The position numbers and the translations under genes were made by a program. A stretch of 64,000 nucleotides of DNA from positions 1 through 64,000 of IMG/VR virus record IMGVR_UViG_3300021406_000012, one strand, 5' to 3'. Each line of letters starts with the position of its first letter. Position 1 is the stretch's first letter. The stretch comes from a virus. The notes beneath the pieces were generated by a model. That model was not told where the DNA came from and did not search any database. It was given only the letters and a program-made list of their open reading frames with translations. Below are positions 41,028-51,700 of the stretch, one piece after another.

Positions 41028-44000
41028 TTGCCCTTCTTGACCGTCAAGATTCAGCCTGGGGTCAAGACCATCGCGACCCCGACGCTGCTCAACGCGAACA
41101 TCGTCGCCTCAAACTTGATCCGCTGGCGCGGCGGCCTGCCCGAGAAGTACGGCGGCTGGATGAATTTCTTCACCAACCTGGGCACGGGCGGCGGCCCGGG
41201 CGCCGCCACCCTTCCGGGTATCGTCCGCGACATGTGCGCCTGGGCGGACCTCGACACCATCAACCACCTCGCGCTTGGCGGAACCAATGGCTTGACAGCC
41301 CTGACGCCAAACGCGGCGGGAGGGCCGCCGACGGTGGGCGATATCGCGCCGCGCTACGTGCTGACCACGAGCACGACTGCGATCACGACCGATGGGTCGA
41401 CCTTTTCGTCGCTCGCTCTAGACGCATCACCGCCAGGAAGCATGACTATCACCCTTGCTGGCAACGTAGCCGCGTCGGTGCAAGTCGGATGGCGCGTTCG
41501 CTGCTTTGGCTCCAGCTCAGCGTACGTCATTGGCCCCACGTTCGCGATCCCGCAGGGGACAGTCGTCACCGCGATAGCCGTGGCGCCTCCGCCCGGAGGC
41601 GGCGGCAACGTGACGACAATCACTTTAAGCCAGCCAGTTGCGCCAGGATTTCCTGGGACAGCGGGTGCTCCTGGGCCAGGGGTGCAGCAAGCCGCTCAGA
41701 TTGTTTTCGACAGCCCCGCGACAATCATCACGTTCACCGACCCCAGCATGCCATCGGGGTTCAACACCCACTGCTCGATCCAGGTTCTGAACCACGTCTG
41801 GCTCGGCGACGGGCAGATCCTGTTGGGGACATATCCGGTACAAACCGTCACGGGGGGTTCGAGCGGGGTCTTCACGATCGCCGCGCCGCCGGGGTGGTTT
41901 TACTGTGCCACGCCGGCCGTGCTGAGTCTCCAACTAACTAACGGCGTCACCGGCGTCGCCGGCCCACCAGAGGGGATAGGCACCTTCCCCTACACAATGA
42001 ACATTGGCGGTAGCAGCGGCTTGACCTTCCCAACGGTCGGCATAGTGCCATATCAGGCGGGCGGCACGCTCGCTATCGCAGCGCCGACGACCTTTGGCGG
42101 GGTCAATTTTGAGGGGCAGTTTTACGCGATCACGGCGCTCGACGTGGGGCAAAACACTCCAATGAACACCGGGCGAAGTTTCGCCTTCAGCCTACCCAAT
42201 CCCCCCAGTGCGAACGGCAACGTGAACGAGGGCAATCTCGTCAGCCCGCAAGTCGCGGAGATTATTTACTGGCTTTCGGAGCCGCCCGTAGGCACGGCGC
42301 ACAACCCGCGCGGCGCGCTCGGCGGGAATCCTTACCCGCCTCTCTACGGCAGTGCGGACTATGGAGCGCGCTGGGTCGGCGGTGTCACCAGTGACGACTG
42401 GTCGCTCGCCAACTTCGGCTCGACGCTCCTATCGAGCCCGCTCAATGGGCCACTGTTCCAGTGGGACCCGACGGCGGGCGTTCCGAACTCGGCCGCGATC
42501 GGCGGCGCGCCCACCACTTGCGCGGGCTTTTTTGTCGGCATGCCCGAGCAGCAGATCATTGTTTATGGGGCAAGCTACGATCAGGTGCAGGACCCGCTGC
42601 TCGTCGCGTGGTGCGACAACGCCAACTACAACGTTTGGATTGCCAATACCGACAATCAGGCTGGGACGTTTCGGCTGTCGCGCGGAAGCAAGATTGTCGG
42701 CGGCATCCAGGGGCCGCAGCAGGCGATGCTGTGGACCGATGTCGGTCTCTGGGTGATGAGTTACATCGGATATCCGGATGTGTTCGGGTTCAATGAGGTG
42801 GCGCAGGGATGCGGGCTGATCGGCAAGCACGCCGTCGCGGTCTACGGCCCCCAGGTGTTCTGGATGGGGCGCGACGCCTTCTGGGTTTACGCTAACGGCG
42901 CGGCGCAGCGGCTCCCGTGCGATGTGTGGGACGTCATCGTCAAGAACCTCAACAACACGCGAAACAGCAACGGGGATTACATCTACTGGGGCCACATTCG
43001 CGGAGCCGCGAACTCGGACTATGACGAAGTCGCGTGGCACTTCCCCTCACAGGCCGCGACGGACGGTGAGAACGACAGCTTCGTCAAATTCAATACGGTC
43101 ACCGGGGAATGGGACTATTCGATCTCGACCCCGCAACAAGGCATGGTCGGCAATACGCCGGTCCGGATAACCGAGTGGACCGATCATAATATTTTCGGTC
43201 ACCCGCTCTCGGTGATGCTTGGCCACACCGTCATAACCGGGGTGGCCTCCGCCGGAGCCGCCGCAGGCGCAACCACTTTCTCGCTCGTTGGGGGGCTGCC
43301 CGCAGGCGTTCTCGTCGGGATGACTATCGCCGACCTCACCAACCCGGCTGCGATTACGGCTGGGACCCAGTTGTCCATCGTCACGACCCAAGTGACTTTG
43401 AGCCTACCTTTGACGGCAAACGTGCCTGTCGGGAGTTTGATTACCTTTGTGGCGCCAAGCGGCTATCCGTCCATGACCGTGGCCACGAGCGCGGCGAGTG
43501 CTTCTGGATCATCCGTTCTGAGCTTCACTACCAATCTGGCGGGGCTCGCTGTCGGCTGGGAGGTCTTTGCTTTCGCTGGCGCGATAGCAAGCGCGACCAC
43601 GGTAAGCAGCTTCATCGCCTCGCAGATCACGGTGAGCGAGCCTTTGGCGGCGAATGTCTCGGCTGGCGACCAGATCCAGTTCACCGGCTGGAACTCCTCG
43701 GTGATGCAGCATGAAATGGGAATGGACGCCAACGGCTCGCCCATCAATTGGATGATCCAGACCGGCTTCTTCATGCTCAGCGATGGCGAGGACAAGGTCT
43801 TCGTCGACTACATGCTGCCCGACTTCGTGTGGCGGCGGTGGCAACAGCCGCAGTCCGTCAGCGCTACGGTCGAGATCACGCTCTACACCGCCGATGAGCC
43901 TGACGACCCGAACAACCCGTGGGTCGCCTACGGGCCTTTTGTGGTGACCAACGCCTCCGGGGGCGTTGAGCCCCGGTGCCGAGGGCGATACTTCTTCGCG

Positions 44001-44081
44001 CAGATCCAGGGCAATGACCTCGGATCGTTCGTCCGACTGGGGGGCATCAAATTTCGCTGTGCACCTGACGGGCGCAATTAG
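41028..44081 (+). CDS. Large tail hub/nozzle protein, TTG start
   Basis: 1017 residues from TTG 41028 (MPFLTVKIQPGVKTIATPTL). The beginning NLIRWRGGLPEKYGGWMNFF matches the start of large tail-hub proteins of short-tailed phages, and the body looks like a beta-propeller (repeated WVG/GT and FWMGRDAFWVYANG-type strands). Residues about 720-880 hold two Ig-like or beta insertions ([20 protein letters not shown]). The competing frame from 41021 reads as Arg-rich shadow. It follows the adaptor gene, as in podovirus tails. Confidence 0.75.
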   Translation: MPFLTVKIQPGVKTIATPTLLNANIVASNLIRWRGGLPEKYGGWMNFFTNLGTGGGPGAATLPGIVRDMCAWADLDTINHLALGGTNGLTALTPNAAGGPPTVGDIAPRYVLTTSTTAITTDGSTFSSLALDASPPGSMTITLAGNVAASVQVGWRVRCFGSSSAYVIGPTFAIPQGTVVTAIAVAPPPGGGGNVTTITLSQPVAPGFPGTAGAPGPGVQQAAQIVFDSPATIITFTDPSMPSGFNTHCSIQVLNHVWLGDGQILLGTYPVQTVTGGSSGVFTIAAPPGWFYCATPAVLSLQLTNGVTGVAGPPEGIGTFPYTMNIGGSSGLTFPTVGIVPYQAGGTLAIAAPTTFGGVNFEGQFYAITALDVGQNTPMNTGRSFAFSLPNPPSANGNVNEGNLVSPQVAEIIYWLSEPPVGTAHNPRGALGGNPYPPLYGSADYGARWVGGVTSDDWSLANFGSTLLSSPLNGPLFQWDPTAGVPNSAAIGGAPTTCAGFFVGMPEQQIIVYGASYDQVQDPLLVAWCDNANYNVWIANTDNQAGTFRLSRGSKIVGGIQGPQQAMLWTDVGLWVMSYIGYPDVFGFNEVAQGCGLIGKHAVAVYGPQVFWMGRDAFWVYANGAAQRLPCDVWDVIVKNLNNTRNSNGDYIYWGHIRGAANSDYDEVAWHFPSQAATDGENDSFVKFNTVTGEWDYSISTPQQGMVGNTPVRITEWTDHNIFGHPLSVMLGHTVITGVASAGAAAGATTFSLVGGLPAGVLVGMTIADLTNPAAITAGTQLSIVTTQVTLSLPLTANVPVGSLITFVAPSGYPSMTVATSAASASGSSVLSFTTNLAGLAVGWEVFAFAGAIASATTVSSFIASQITVSEPLAANVSAGDQIQFTGWNSSVMQHEMGMDANGSPINWMIQTGFFMLSDGEDKVFVDYMLPDFVWRRWQQPQSVSATVEITLYTADEPDDPNNPWVAYGPFVVTNASGGVEPRCRGRYFFAQIQGNDLGSFVRLGGIKFRCAPDGRN

Positions 44082-44093
44082 GGAGAAGAGCTA

Positions 44094-44411
44094 ATGGCCG
44101 ATATCGGCGCGGGCGACCTCCAGACGCTGATCTCGACGTTGCAGAACAGCAACAAGCAGTCCGGCCATATCATCAAAGCCATCGAAGGGGTCGGCAGTTC
44201 GTTGGCCAGCTCTTTGAGCGGTAGTATCGGTACGACCGTCGCCCTCGCCGTCTCTCAAGCCCTCGCCTCGACGAGCACGAGGGCGACGGCCGAGCCATCG
44301 TTCGGAGCCACGACAGAGGGCGGGCCTCTCCCGGCTGAGCCGGACGGCTACATCACCATCACCATTCCTGGCGTCGGGGATCGCTTCATCCCCTATTACT
44401 CGGCGGGGTAG
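44094..44411 (+). CDS. Hypothetical tail-operon protein
   Basis: 105 residues. The N-terminus LQTLISTLQNSNKQSGHIIK is a helix, then a Ser/Ala-rich helix without a clear membrane segment, and a strand GYITITIPGVGDRFIPYYSA at the end. Function unknown. Start follows GGGAGAAGAGCTA. Confidence 0.65.
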   Translation: MADIGAGDLQTLISTLQNSNKQSGHIIKAIEGVGSSLASSLSGSIGTTVALAVSQALASTSTRATAEPSFGATTEGGPLPAEPDGYITITIPGVGDRFIPYYSAG

Positions 44412-44416
44412 GCCTC

Positions 44417-45130
44417 ATGCCCGGTTACAATCCATCGTCAATTAGAATCCAGCGCATGCTTGGCGCGACGGCGCCCATCCGCCCGCCGAAGATGCCGAAA
44501 CCGATGTCGACGCCGAAGTTCGGCCCCGGGATCAGCGATCGGATGCTGATGCGGCCAGGGCGCGCCGACGGCGGCGGCATCACCGACAGTCCCGCCTCAC
44601 CCTTCGCGGGCGGCATCATGTCGACCGGCGCCGGCCGCGCCGACGACGTCCCGATGCATGTCCCGAACGGGGCCTATGTCATGCCAGCCTGGGCGGTCAG
44701 CCATCTCGGCGAGGGGAACACCATCAACGGCATGAGCCAATTGAAGATGATGTTCGGCAGCCCGTGGGGCGCGCCAAAGACGCCGTTCGGCGCTCCGAGC
44801 CCAGCGCTTTCGGTCGGCAAGGGCGTCCCCATGCCGCATCCGAAGCCTCCGCCCATGCACTTCCAACCGCCGAATTTCTACCCACAGGGCATGTCGGCGG
44901 AGAACCCGGCGCTGAGCGACAAGCAGAAGCACGGCGGTGCGGCGGTCGGCGGTGGGGGAGCGATCCCGATCAACGCGAGCGGCGGCGAGTTCGTGATCGA
45001 CCCGGACGAGGTTGCGAGAATCGGGGACGGCAACGTCAATAAGGGACACAAGGTCCTCGACTTGTGGGTCATGAAGTTGAAGAAAGAGGCAGCCGACACG
45101 CTCAAGAAGCTCCCCGGTCCGGCGAAATAG
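44417..45130 (+). CDS. GG-motif virion protein
   Basis: 237 residues. Contains RADGGGITDSPASPFAGGIM, then VPNGAYVMPAWAVSHLGEGN and INASGGEFVIDPDEVARIGD: repeated GG-x units followed by short strands ending in Val-x-Pro, as in other proteins here with x-G-G-x-V/I motifs. The tail is basic. These features resemble proteins that carry processed tags in phage particles, but no function is known. Confidence 0.65.
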   Translation: MPGYNPSSIRIQRMLGATAPIRPPKMPKPMSTPKFGPGISDRMLMRPGRADGGGITDSPASPFAGGIMSTGAGRADDVPMHVPNGAYVMPAWAVSHLGEGNTINGMSQLKMMFGSPWGAPKTPFGAPSPALSVGKGVPMPHPKPPPMHFQPPNFYPQGMSAENPALSDKQKHGGAAVGGGGAIPINASGGEFVIDPDEVARIGDGNVNKGHKVLDLWVMKLKKEAADTLKKLPGPAK

Positions 45131-45140
45131 GAGGCGAGGC

Positions 45141-45707
45141 GTGAAAGAGTTCTCGCGCGAGCACGAAGCCGAGCTGCGGGACACGCCACCGCGCACCCCG
45201 ATCCGCTTAGCCGATGACGACGACGAGCTGGGCATCCTCGACATGTGTCGGCTGATGCACCGAGAGCAGCCCTATCACCCGCTCAACGTCGGCAAGGTGG
45301 CGGCGATGATCAGGCTCGCCATCCATCAGGGGCCGGAGCGGCGTGGCATCCTCGGCGTGATCGGCGAGCGCGACCATCTCCGGGGCGCGATCTTCCTGCT
45401 GATCGAACCAATCTGGTACTCGGACGACTGGCAGCTGCTTGAGTTTTTCAATTACGTGCGGCCGGAATATCGGCGCGAGGGCTACGCCCAAGATCTCATA
45501 GCCTACGCCAAGCGGTGCAGCGATCAGATCGGCATCGACCTAACCATCGGCGTGTTCTCGAACATCCGGACCGCCGCGAAGATCCGCCTCTATCGCCGCT
45601 GGGTCCCGCAGTTCGGCGCGTTCTTCTGTTACGCGCCCCCGAACCGGAAACCGTTTATCGATCGCCTCGCTGAAATGACGCCCGTGAACAAAGTCGCGGC
45701 GGAGTAG
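45141..45707 (+). CDS. GNAT-type acetyltransferase-like protein, GTG start
   Basis: 188 residues. The central RGAIFLLIEPIWYSDDWQLL, then YVRPEYRREGYAQDLIAYAK, fits the GNAT fold, with RREGYA as the acetyl-CoA loop (R/Q-x-x-G-x-A). The C-terminal IRLYRRWVPQFGAFF is the late strand of that fold. Such genes are often found beside ejection-protein genes in podoviruses; the substrate is unknown. Start GTG 45141 follows AGGAGGCGAGGC. Confidence 0.75.
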   Translation: MKEFSREHEAELRDTPPRTPIRLADDDDELGILDMCRLMHREQPYHPLNVGKVAAMIRLAIHQGPERRGILGVIGERDHLRGAIFLLIEPIWYSDDWQLLEFFNYVRPEYRREGYAQDLIAYAKRCSDQIGIDLTIGVFSNIRTAAKIRLYRRWVPQFGAFFCYAPPNRKPFIDRLAEMTPVNKVAAE

Positions 45708-45712
45708 CAACC

Positions 45713-48700
45713 ATGGGCTCGAAGGGCGGCACCACTCAGCAGACATCGACGCAATCCTCGTCGGGTCCCCCGCCCCAGGTCCTGGCCGAGTATCAAGGTC
45801 TCGTCGACCGCGCGACCAACGTCGCGAACCAACCCTATCAGCCCTACCAGGGCGAACAGGTCGCCCCGCTGGCGTCCCAAACGCTTCAGGGGCTTGGCCA
45901 GATCGGGCAGTACGCCAACGCGGCCCAACTTCCCTTATTTGGAGCGAGCGCGGGCACCTCCCAGGCAATGCAATCGGCGACGGACGAAGCTCTGGGCTCG
46001 GCTGGCGCAGCATCGGGCATGACTGGGAATGTGGCGAACGCGGCCATGGGCATGACCGAAGCCGCCGCCGCGCCCGTCAACGCGCAGCAATTCCAGGGCC
46101 AAAGTTCGCTCCAGCCTTTTATGAACCCGTACACGTCCGATGTTGTCCAGGCGACCCAGAACGAGTTCAATAATCAGAACCAACAGCAGGCACAGTTTCT
46201 CAACAGCGCGAACATAAGTTCAGGCGCGTTCGGCGGCGACAGGGCGGGCGTCAGCCAAGGGATTCTGGCCAATCAGCAGCAGCTCGCCGAAGCGCCGACG
46301 ATCGCCGGCTTGAACCAAGCCAACTTCACCCAGGCCATGCAGGACTGGCAGCAGCAGCAAGGGGTGAACCTCGGGGCAGCGCAAGCGAATCGCAGCGCCT
46401 TGATGGGCGCCGCGAACCAGTACGGAAACCTCGGCCTGACTGCCGCCAACCAGATTGGGAACCTCGGCCTAAACGCCGCGCAAGAAGTCGGGAATGTCGG
46501 CCTAGCCGGGTCGAACCAGATGGGGCAGATCGGCCTGTCTGAGCAGCAAGCAGGGCTCCAGGGCGGCCAAGCGCAGATCCAAGCCGGCACGATCCCGCAG
46601 ACCGAACAGCAGGCGATCGATACCGCCGCCCAGAACATGTACCAGACTGGGCAATCCTATCCGTTCACCACCACCGGGTGGCTCGGCAACATCATCGAGG
46701 GAACCGGGAGCCTCTCCGGCGGCCAGGGCTCAAGCACCACGACCTCTCCTGGGCCGAACGCGATCACTCAGGGGCTCGGCGCGGCCACGCAAGGCGTTGG
46801 GCTCCTGGGCAGCATAATGTCGCTCTCCGACGAGCGCGCGAAGGAGAACATCGAGCCGATCGGCGAGACCTACGACAATCAGAAAATCTACAGGTACAAC
46901 TTCAAGGGTGACCCGCGCACCCAGATCGGCTTGCTGGCGCAGGAAGAGGCGTATCACCATCCAGGCACCGTCCAGCGGATCGGCATGGGCGATCTGCTTG
47001 GCATCGACTACGGCGGCGCGACCGAAGACGCGGCCGATCGCGGTCACTTTGCCTCTGGCGGCGCGCCGCCGGCGAGCATGGCGGGGCTGGGCGCCATGGG
47101 CGGGATGGGCGGCGGCGGCGCGATGTCTCCGGGCTCGGACCTCATGTTTAGCGGCGATCCTGGCGCGCGGATGGGCATGGGCACGTTCGCTCTCATGGGC
47201 GGCTCCAATGTCCGTCCGGAACCGACTACGGCCATGTCGCGTCCGCCTGGGTGGGAGCCTCCATATCAGCCTGCGCCGCAGGCGCCTCCGCCGCAGCAGA
47301 ATTTGCCACAGTCTTCGTTTCGCCAGTTGCCGCAGTATGGTCTTGGCGGAGGCGAGACCCGCCCGAGCTTCCAAGGCGGCGGCACGGCCATCACTACCCC
47401 AGAGGAAGCCATTCCGATCGGCACAAGCGGCCAATCCAGCTACACCCAAGGCTGGCAGCCGGGGGATCTCCTGAACCCTGCCGCTGGTGTATCCGAGGCG
47501 CTGTTCGGCGAGGCGACGGCAGGGTCGAAGACCCCCTACTACGGGCTCGACCTTGACCAGCTGAACGCGATCGGCGGCGGGCAATGGATGCCGCCGGACA
47601 CCAACGCGCCGCAGCCGGACTATGGGAACCTCCAGAACTCGCCGCAGTTCGGCGCGGCCGAGAAGTCGCTTTCGGGCCTGTTCGGCCCCGGCTACACGCC
47701 GGGATCGACCGGCGCTCCGCCTGCGACATCTCCGGTGGCCGCCGCCGCCGCCAAGCCCGCCGCGCAACAGCAACCAGCGGGGCATTGGCAATCAGTTGGC
47801 GGGACGACCACTGGCGGCGCAGCCGGGGGCGAAAACCTGGGCATGGGCGCTCAGATCGGAAACGTCTTTCAAAATGAATGGGTGCCCGACCCGGCCGTGT
47901 CGACCGTAGCGGCCACCGCCGCGCCGGGGCTCGCGACGGGAAAAGCAGACGGCGGAGGAGTGAGCATGAGATCCGGCTTCCAGCGCGGCGGCTTCCCGCA
48001 ATTCACCACCTACCAGCCGACCGCGAACCCGGCGCGCACCCCGCCGACCTATACCGCGCTCGATCTCTCGCACATGTTCGGCGGCGGGCAGCAGCCGCAG
48101 CAAGCGCCGCGCGCCATCCAGATCCAGCGCCAACTCGGGCAGGCGCGCGCCCAGGCGGCGGCCCAGCGTGGCATCGTGCGGCCTCGCGTCATCGCCCCGG
48201 ACCCGGTGACCGGCCAGCATCACGACATCACCCCGCCCGACCATCCTTCGACCGCGCGCTATCCCGGCTGGCCGACTCCTGGCCCAGGCGGGTCGAGCGC
48301 CGCGCCGCAAGGGGGGCCGATGCCGATGGTCCGTTCGCCGCCACTCCAACAGCCCGGTGCGCCCGGACAGGGGTTCGCATCGCGCGGCCCTGGCATGGGC
48401 TATCCGGCCAGGGGCGTCGTCCCGGCCGAGGCGCAAGGAACACCTGAAGCGGGGACGCTGACGAATGCGGCGTTCCGTTACCCCATGCCGAAGGTGACGG
48501 TGCCGACGACATCCGCGCCTCTTACTCAGGGCGGGCGCGGCATGACGACGGTCGCGCCGCCGCTTGAGGGCACGCAGGAATGGAACAAGCCTTCGGCCGA
48601 GGTCGAGAGCCCCCGCGAGAGCGCCGAATTTTCAGAGGCGGGGCGACCGCTGATGGCGCCCAGGCTCATTGGCGCCGATCCTGGCGGGCAGCACACTTTG

Positions 48701-51700
48701 CTAGGGCCGCACTCGATGCAGGCGCTCCCGCCGCCGTCCGGCGACGAAGCGCCCATGCACAGTGGCTGGGACGTCGACCTCCCGGGCGTCTTCCGAGGCG
48801 GTGGCCAAGGGATCGCCGCCGAGGCGCGCGGCGGGCGGGTTCCTCGCTACTACGGAGGCCGGATCGGCCGCGATGACGGCGGCTCGATCCCGATCGGCGG
48901 TGGCGCGGGCAACGTCATGGAGGCACCCACTGGCACCCCTGCCTCGCCCGATCTCAGCGATGTCGATTGGAACTCGATCTTCGGCGGGGACCCAGGCCAG
49001 GGAGCGGTTAGGACGCCGGACTTCTCCGCGCTTCCCGATGATATTTTCAACCTCGGCGGCGGCTCTCCGCAGCGCGCCCAGATCGATCCGCGTGCTGTCG
49101 CCCAAGCGCCTAGCTTCCAGGGCGCAGGCGGTGGCGGAGGCGGCGGCCCTCACTTTACCCAGGTCTCCAACATGGGCGGGCCGCCGATCTCCGCGCTCGA
49201 TCTCTCGGGCCACTACACGCCGACCACCGGCAACGCGCGCGGCGCAACCTATGTCCCGGGGGCCGGCGGCGGAGCTGGCGCAGGCATCAGCCCGAACGCG
49301 CGCGCTCAAGCGCCGGAGCACCCGGCGATCAAGGTGGCTCGGCACATCTACGCGGCGGGCCATGCGGCGGGAAGGGCGGCGGCGCCGTCCAAAGTCGACC
49401 CGAACATGGGGCCGATTTGGAGAGCGTCCGACACATCCTATGGGCCGCAGCTCCCCAGCGAATATGACGAGTACGGCTACGGCATTGGAGTGAAGCCTTC
49501 TCACGGCGGGGCATCGGGCAGCTTCCAGGGCGGCGGCGGCGTCATGGGCTCCTCGCCCGTCATGAACGCGGGCGCCTACACCCCGCAGGGCGAGGGCGTG
49601 ACAGGCCAGACCTCGCAGGGTCGAGGCATGGGCTTCGGAGATCTGTTCGGCGGCGGCGACCGCGCTGGCTTCCAAACCGGCGGAGAGGCCGGGGTCGATC
49701 CGTTCCTGGCGGCGATCGACGCCGCCGTGACGCAGGGGCCGAGAGGACAAGGCCCGCCCCAGGCGCCCCAGGCGCCCAAGCCGCCGGAGCCGCCGGGGCA
49801 GGGGCAGCAACCGGGAGGCGACCTCGGCAAGAACATCCAGAGCCTTACCAGCGGTATCAAAGGCCTCGGCGGCCAATCGCAAGGCGGGGGCGGGGGCGGG
49901 GACGGCTCATCGGGCCTGACCGGCGGCGACCCGAGTGACCTCTCCGGAGGCTGGGGCGACATGGCGGGCACGCCGAACATGGACGACGCCTCGCTCGGTC
50001 TGTCCATGGGCGATGATTTCGGCTTTGCGACGGGAGGTGGCGTGGGGCTTGGCTCCCTGCGCGGTGGCTTTTCCGATGGCGGGACGCCGGACCTCGATGC
50101 GCTCGATGCCGAGGTTGCAGGGGCTCCGCCCCCTGGCCAAGTAGCGGCCGCTCCCGCGACGGGCGCAGGCAAAGGAGGCGGAGGCGGGAACGTCTCTGAC
50201 CTCATCAATCAGAATTTCGGCAATCGAGCGGGATACGCCTCGACGATCTCCTCGCTCGAAAGCGGCATGGGCAAGAACTATGTCGGCGACGGCGGCTCGT
50301 CGTTCGGGCCGTACCAGCTGCATTACGGCGGCGTCAACAAAGCCATGCCGCACCCCGGCCTGGGCGATGAGTTCACCAAAGAGACCGGCCTCGATGCGCG
50401 CGATCCTTCGACCGTGCCGCAACAGATCAAATTCGTTGCGGATTACACCGCCACGCACGGCTGGCACGATTGGTCGACGAAGGCCCAAGCCGACAAGCTA
50501 ACGGGCGGCGCGCCGACTGCGGTGGCCGGAGCTGATGTCCCGTCTGCGGCAGCTCAGCCCGCGAAGGCGAGCACGGAAGCCTACGGCGGCGGCTTCCAGA
50601 TTCCTCCTGGCCTGGGCAGTCCGCCTCCTGGGCAGCTGAACCGGGCCAATCTTCAGGCGCCCACCATGGGCGACGAGATCCGGCACGATCCGTTCGGCTA
50701 CATGATGACGGTTGGCGCGGGGATGATGGCCTCGCGCTCGCCGTGGCTCGGCGTGGGGATCGGCGAAGGCTTCGAGGCCGGGAACAAATACCTCCAGTCG
50801 CAGAAAGAGCTGGAGAAGAGCTGGGGCGAGACGCAGGCGAACATCAACAACATGTCCCAGGAAGCGCGCGACCGTGGTGCGGACGCGGATCTGAAGGCCC
50901 AGCAACTCCAGATCAACGCGATGCAGAACAAGATATACATCGAGATGCTGCGCAACAAGGGTTTGATCGGCGGCGGTGCGGCGCCCACGCCAGCGGCCTC
51001 GCCAGCGCCCACAGGAGGCCCAGGACAGGGTCTCCAGCCTACCCAGCCCCTTCCGGCCCTCGGCGGCGGATCGGGCTCCAGCGCGGCTCCTAGCGGCCCC
51101 AGCGCGCCGTCTGGAGGCGGACCAACTGCGGCGGCTCCTGCTCCTGCCGGCGCACCGTCAGGCGCAGCCTCGGCGGGCAGTGTCCCCGTCCTCAACGACG
51201 ACCCGGCCTATAAGGCGGGCACTGACCTGATCGCGCGTGGCAATCTCCAAAACCTCGCCCATCCGGGGCTCGGCGATGATCTCATCACGCAAGGCAAGGC
51301 CCAGCAGGAAGCCGCGAAAGAAAATTGGCAGAAGCAGGCTGAGATCTCGGCCAAGGGGCAAGAGGCGGTAACGTCGGCGACGACCGAGGCGCAGAAGCCG
51401 GCGCTTCAGGAATACATCACCAACAGGCAGAAGTTCGAGCAGAACTATGACCAGACTCGGAGCGAAATCTCCGAGCTGTCGAACATCTACCAGCACTTCC
51501 AGGCCGGTCGATCAACCGAGGCGCAGGCCGAGCTAGCGAGCTGGGCCAACGCCTTCGGCATCAAGCTGCCGCAAGCGGCTGGCTTCGACGCCGGGATGAA
51601 GTCGGCGATTCAGCAAGCGTTCGCGGCGGTCGCCAACTCGGGACTCCAGAAAGCGCCGCGCGCCGGACTGCGCGAGGCCACGATGATGGTCGCCTCGCCA

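Noticed and set aside
41021-41941. Long open frame starting MSFALLDRQDSAWG
   Set aside because: Arg/His-rich shadow of the 1017-residue tail hub frame, which has homolog-like sequence and a full-length match to the gap.
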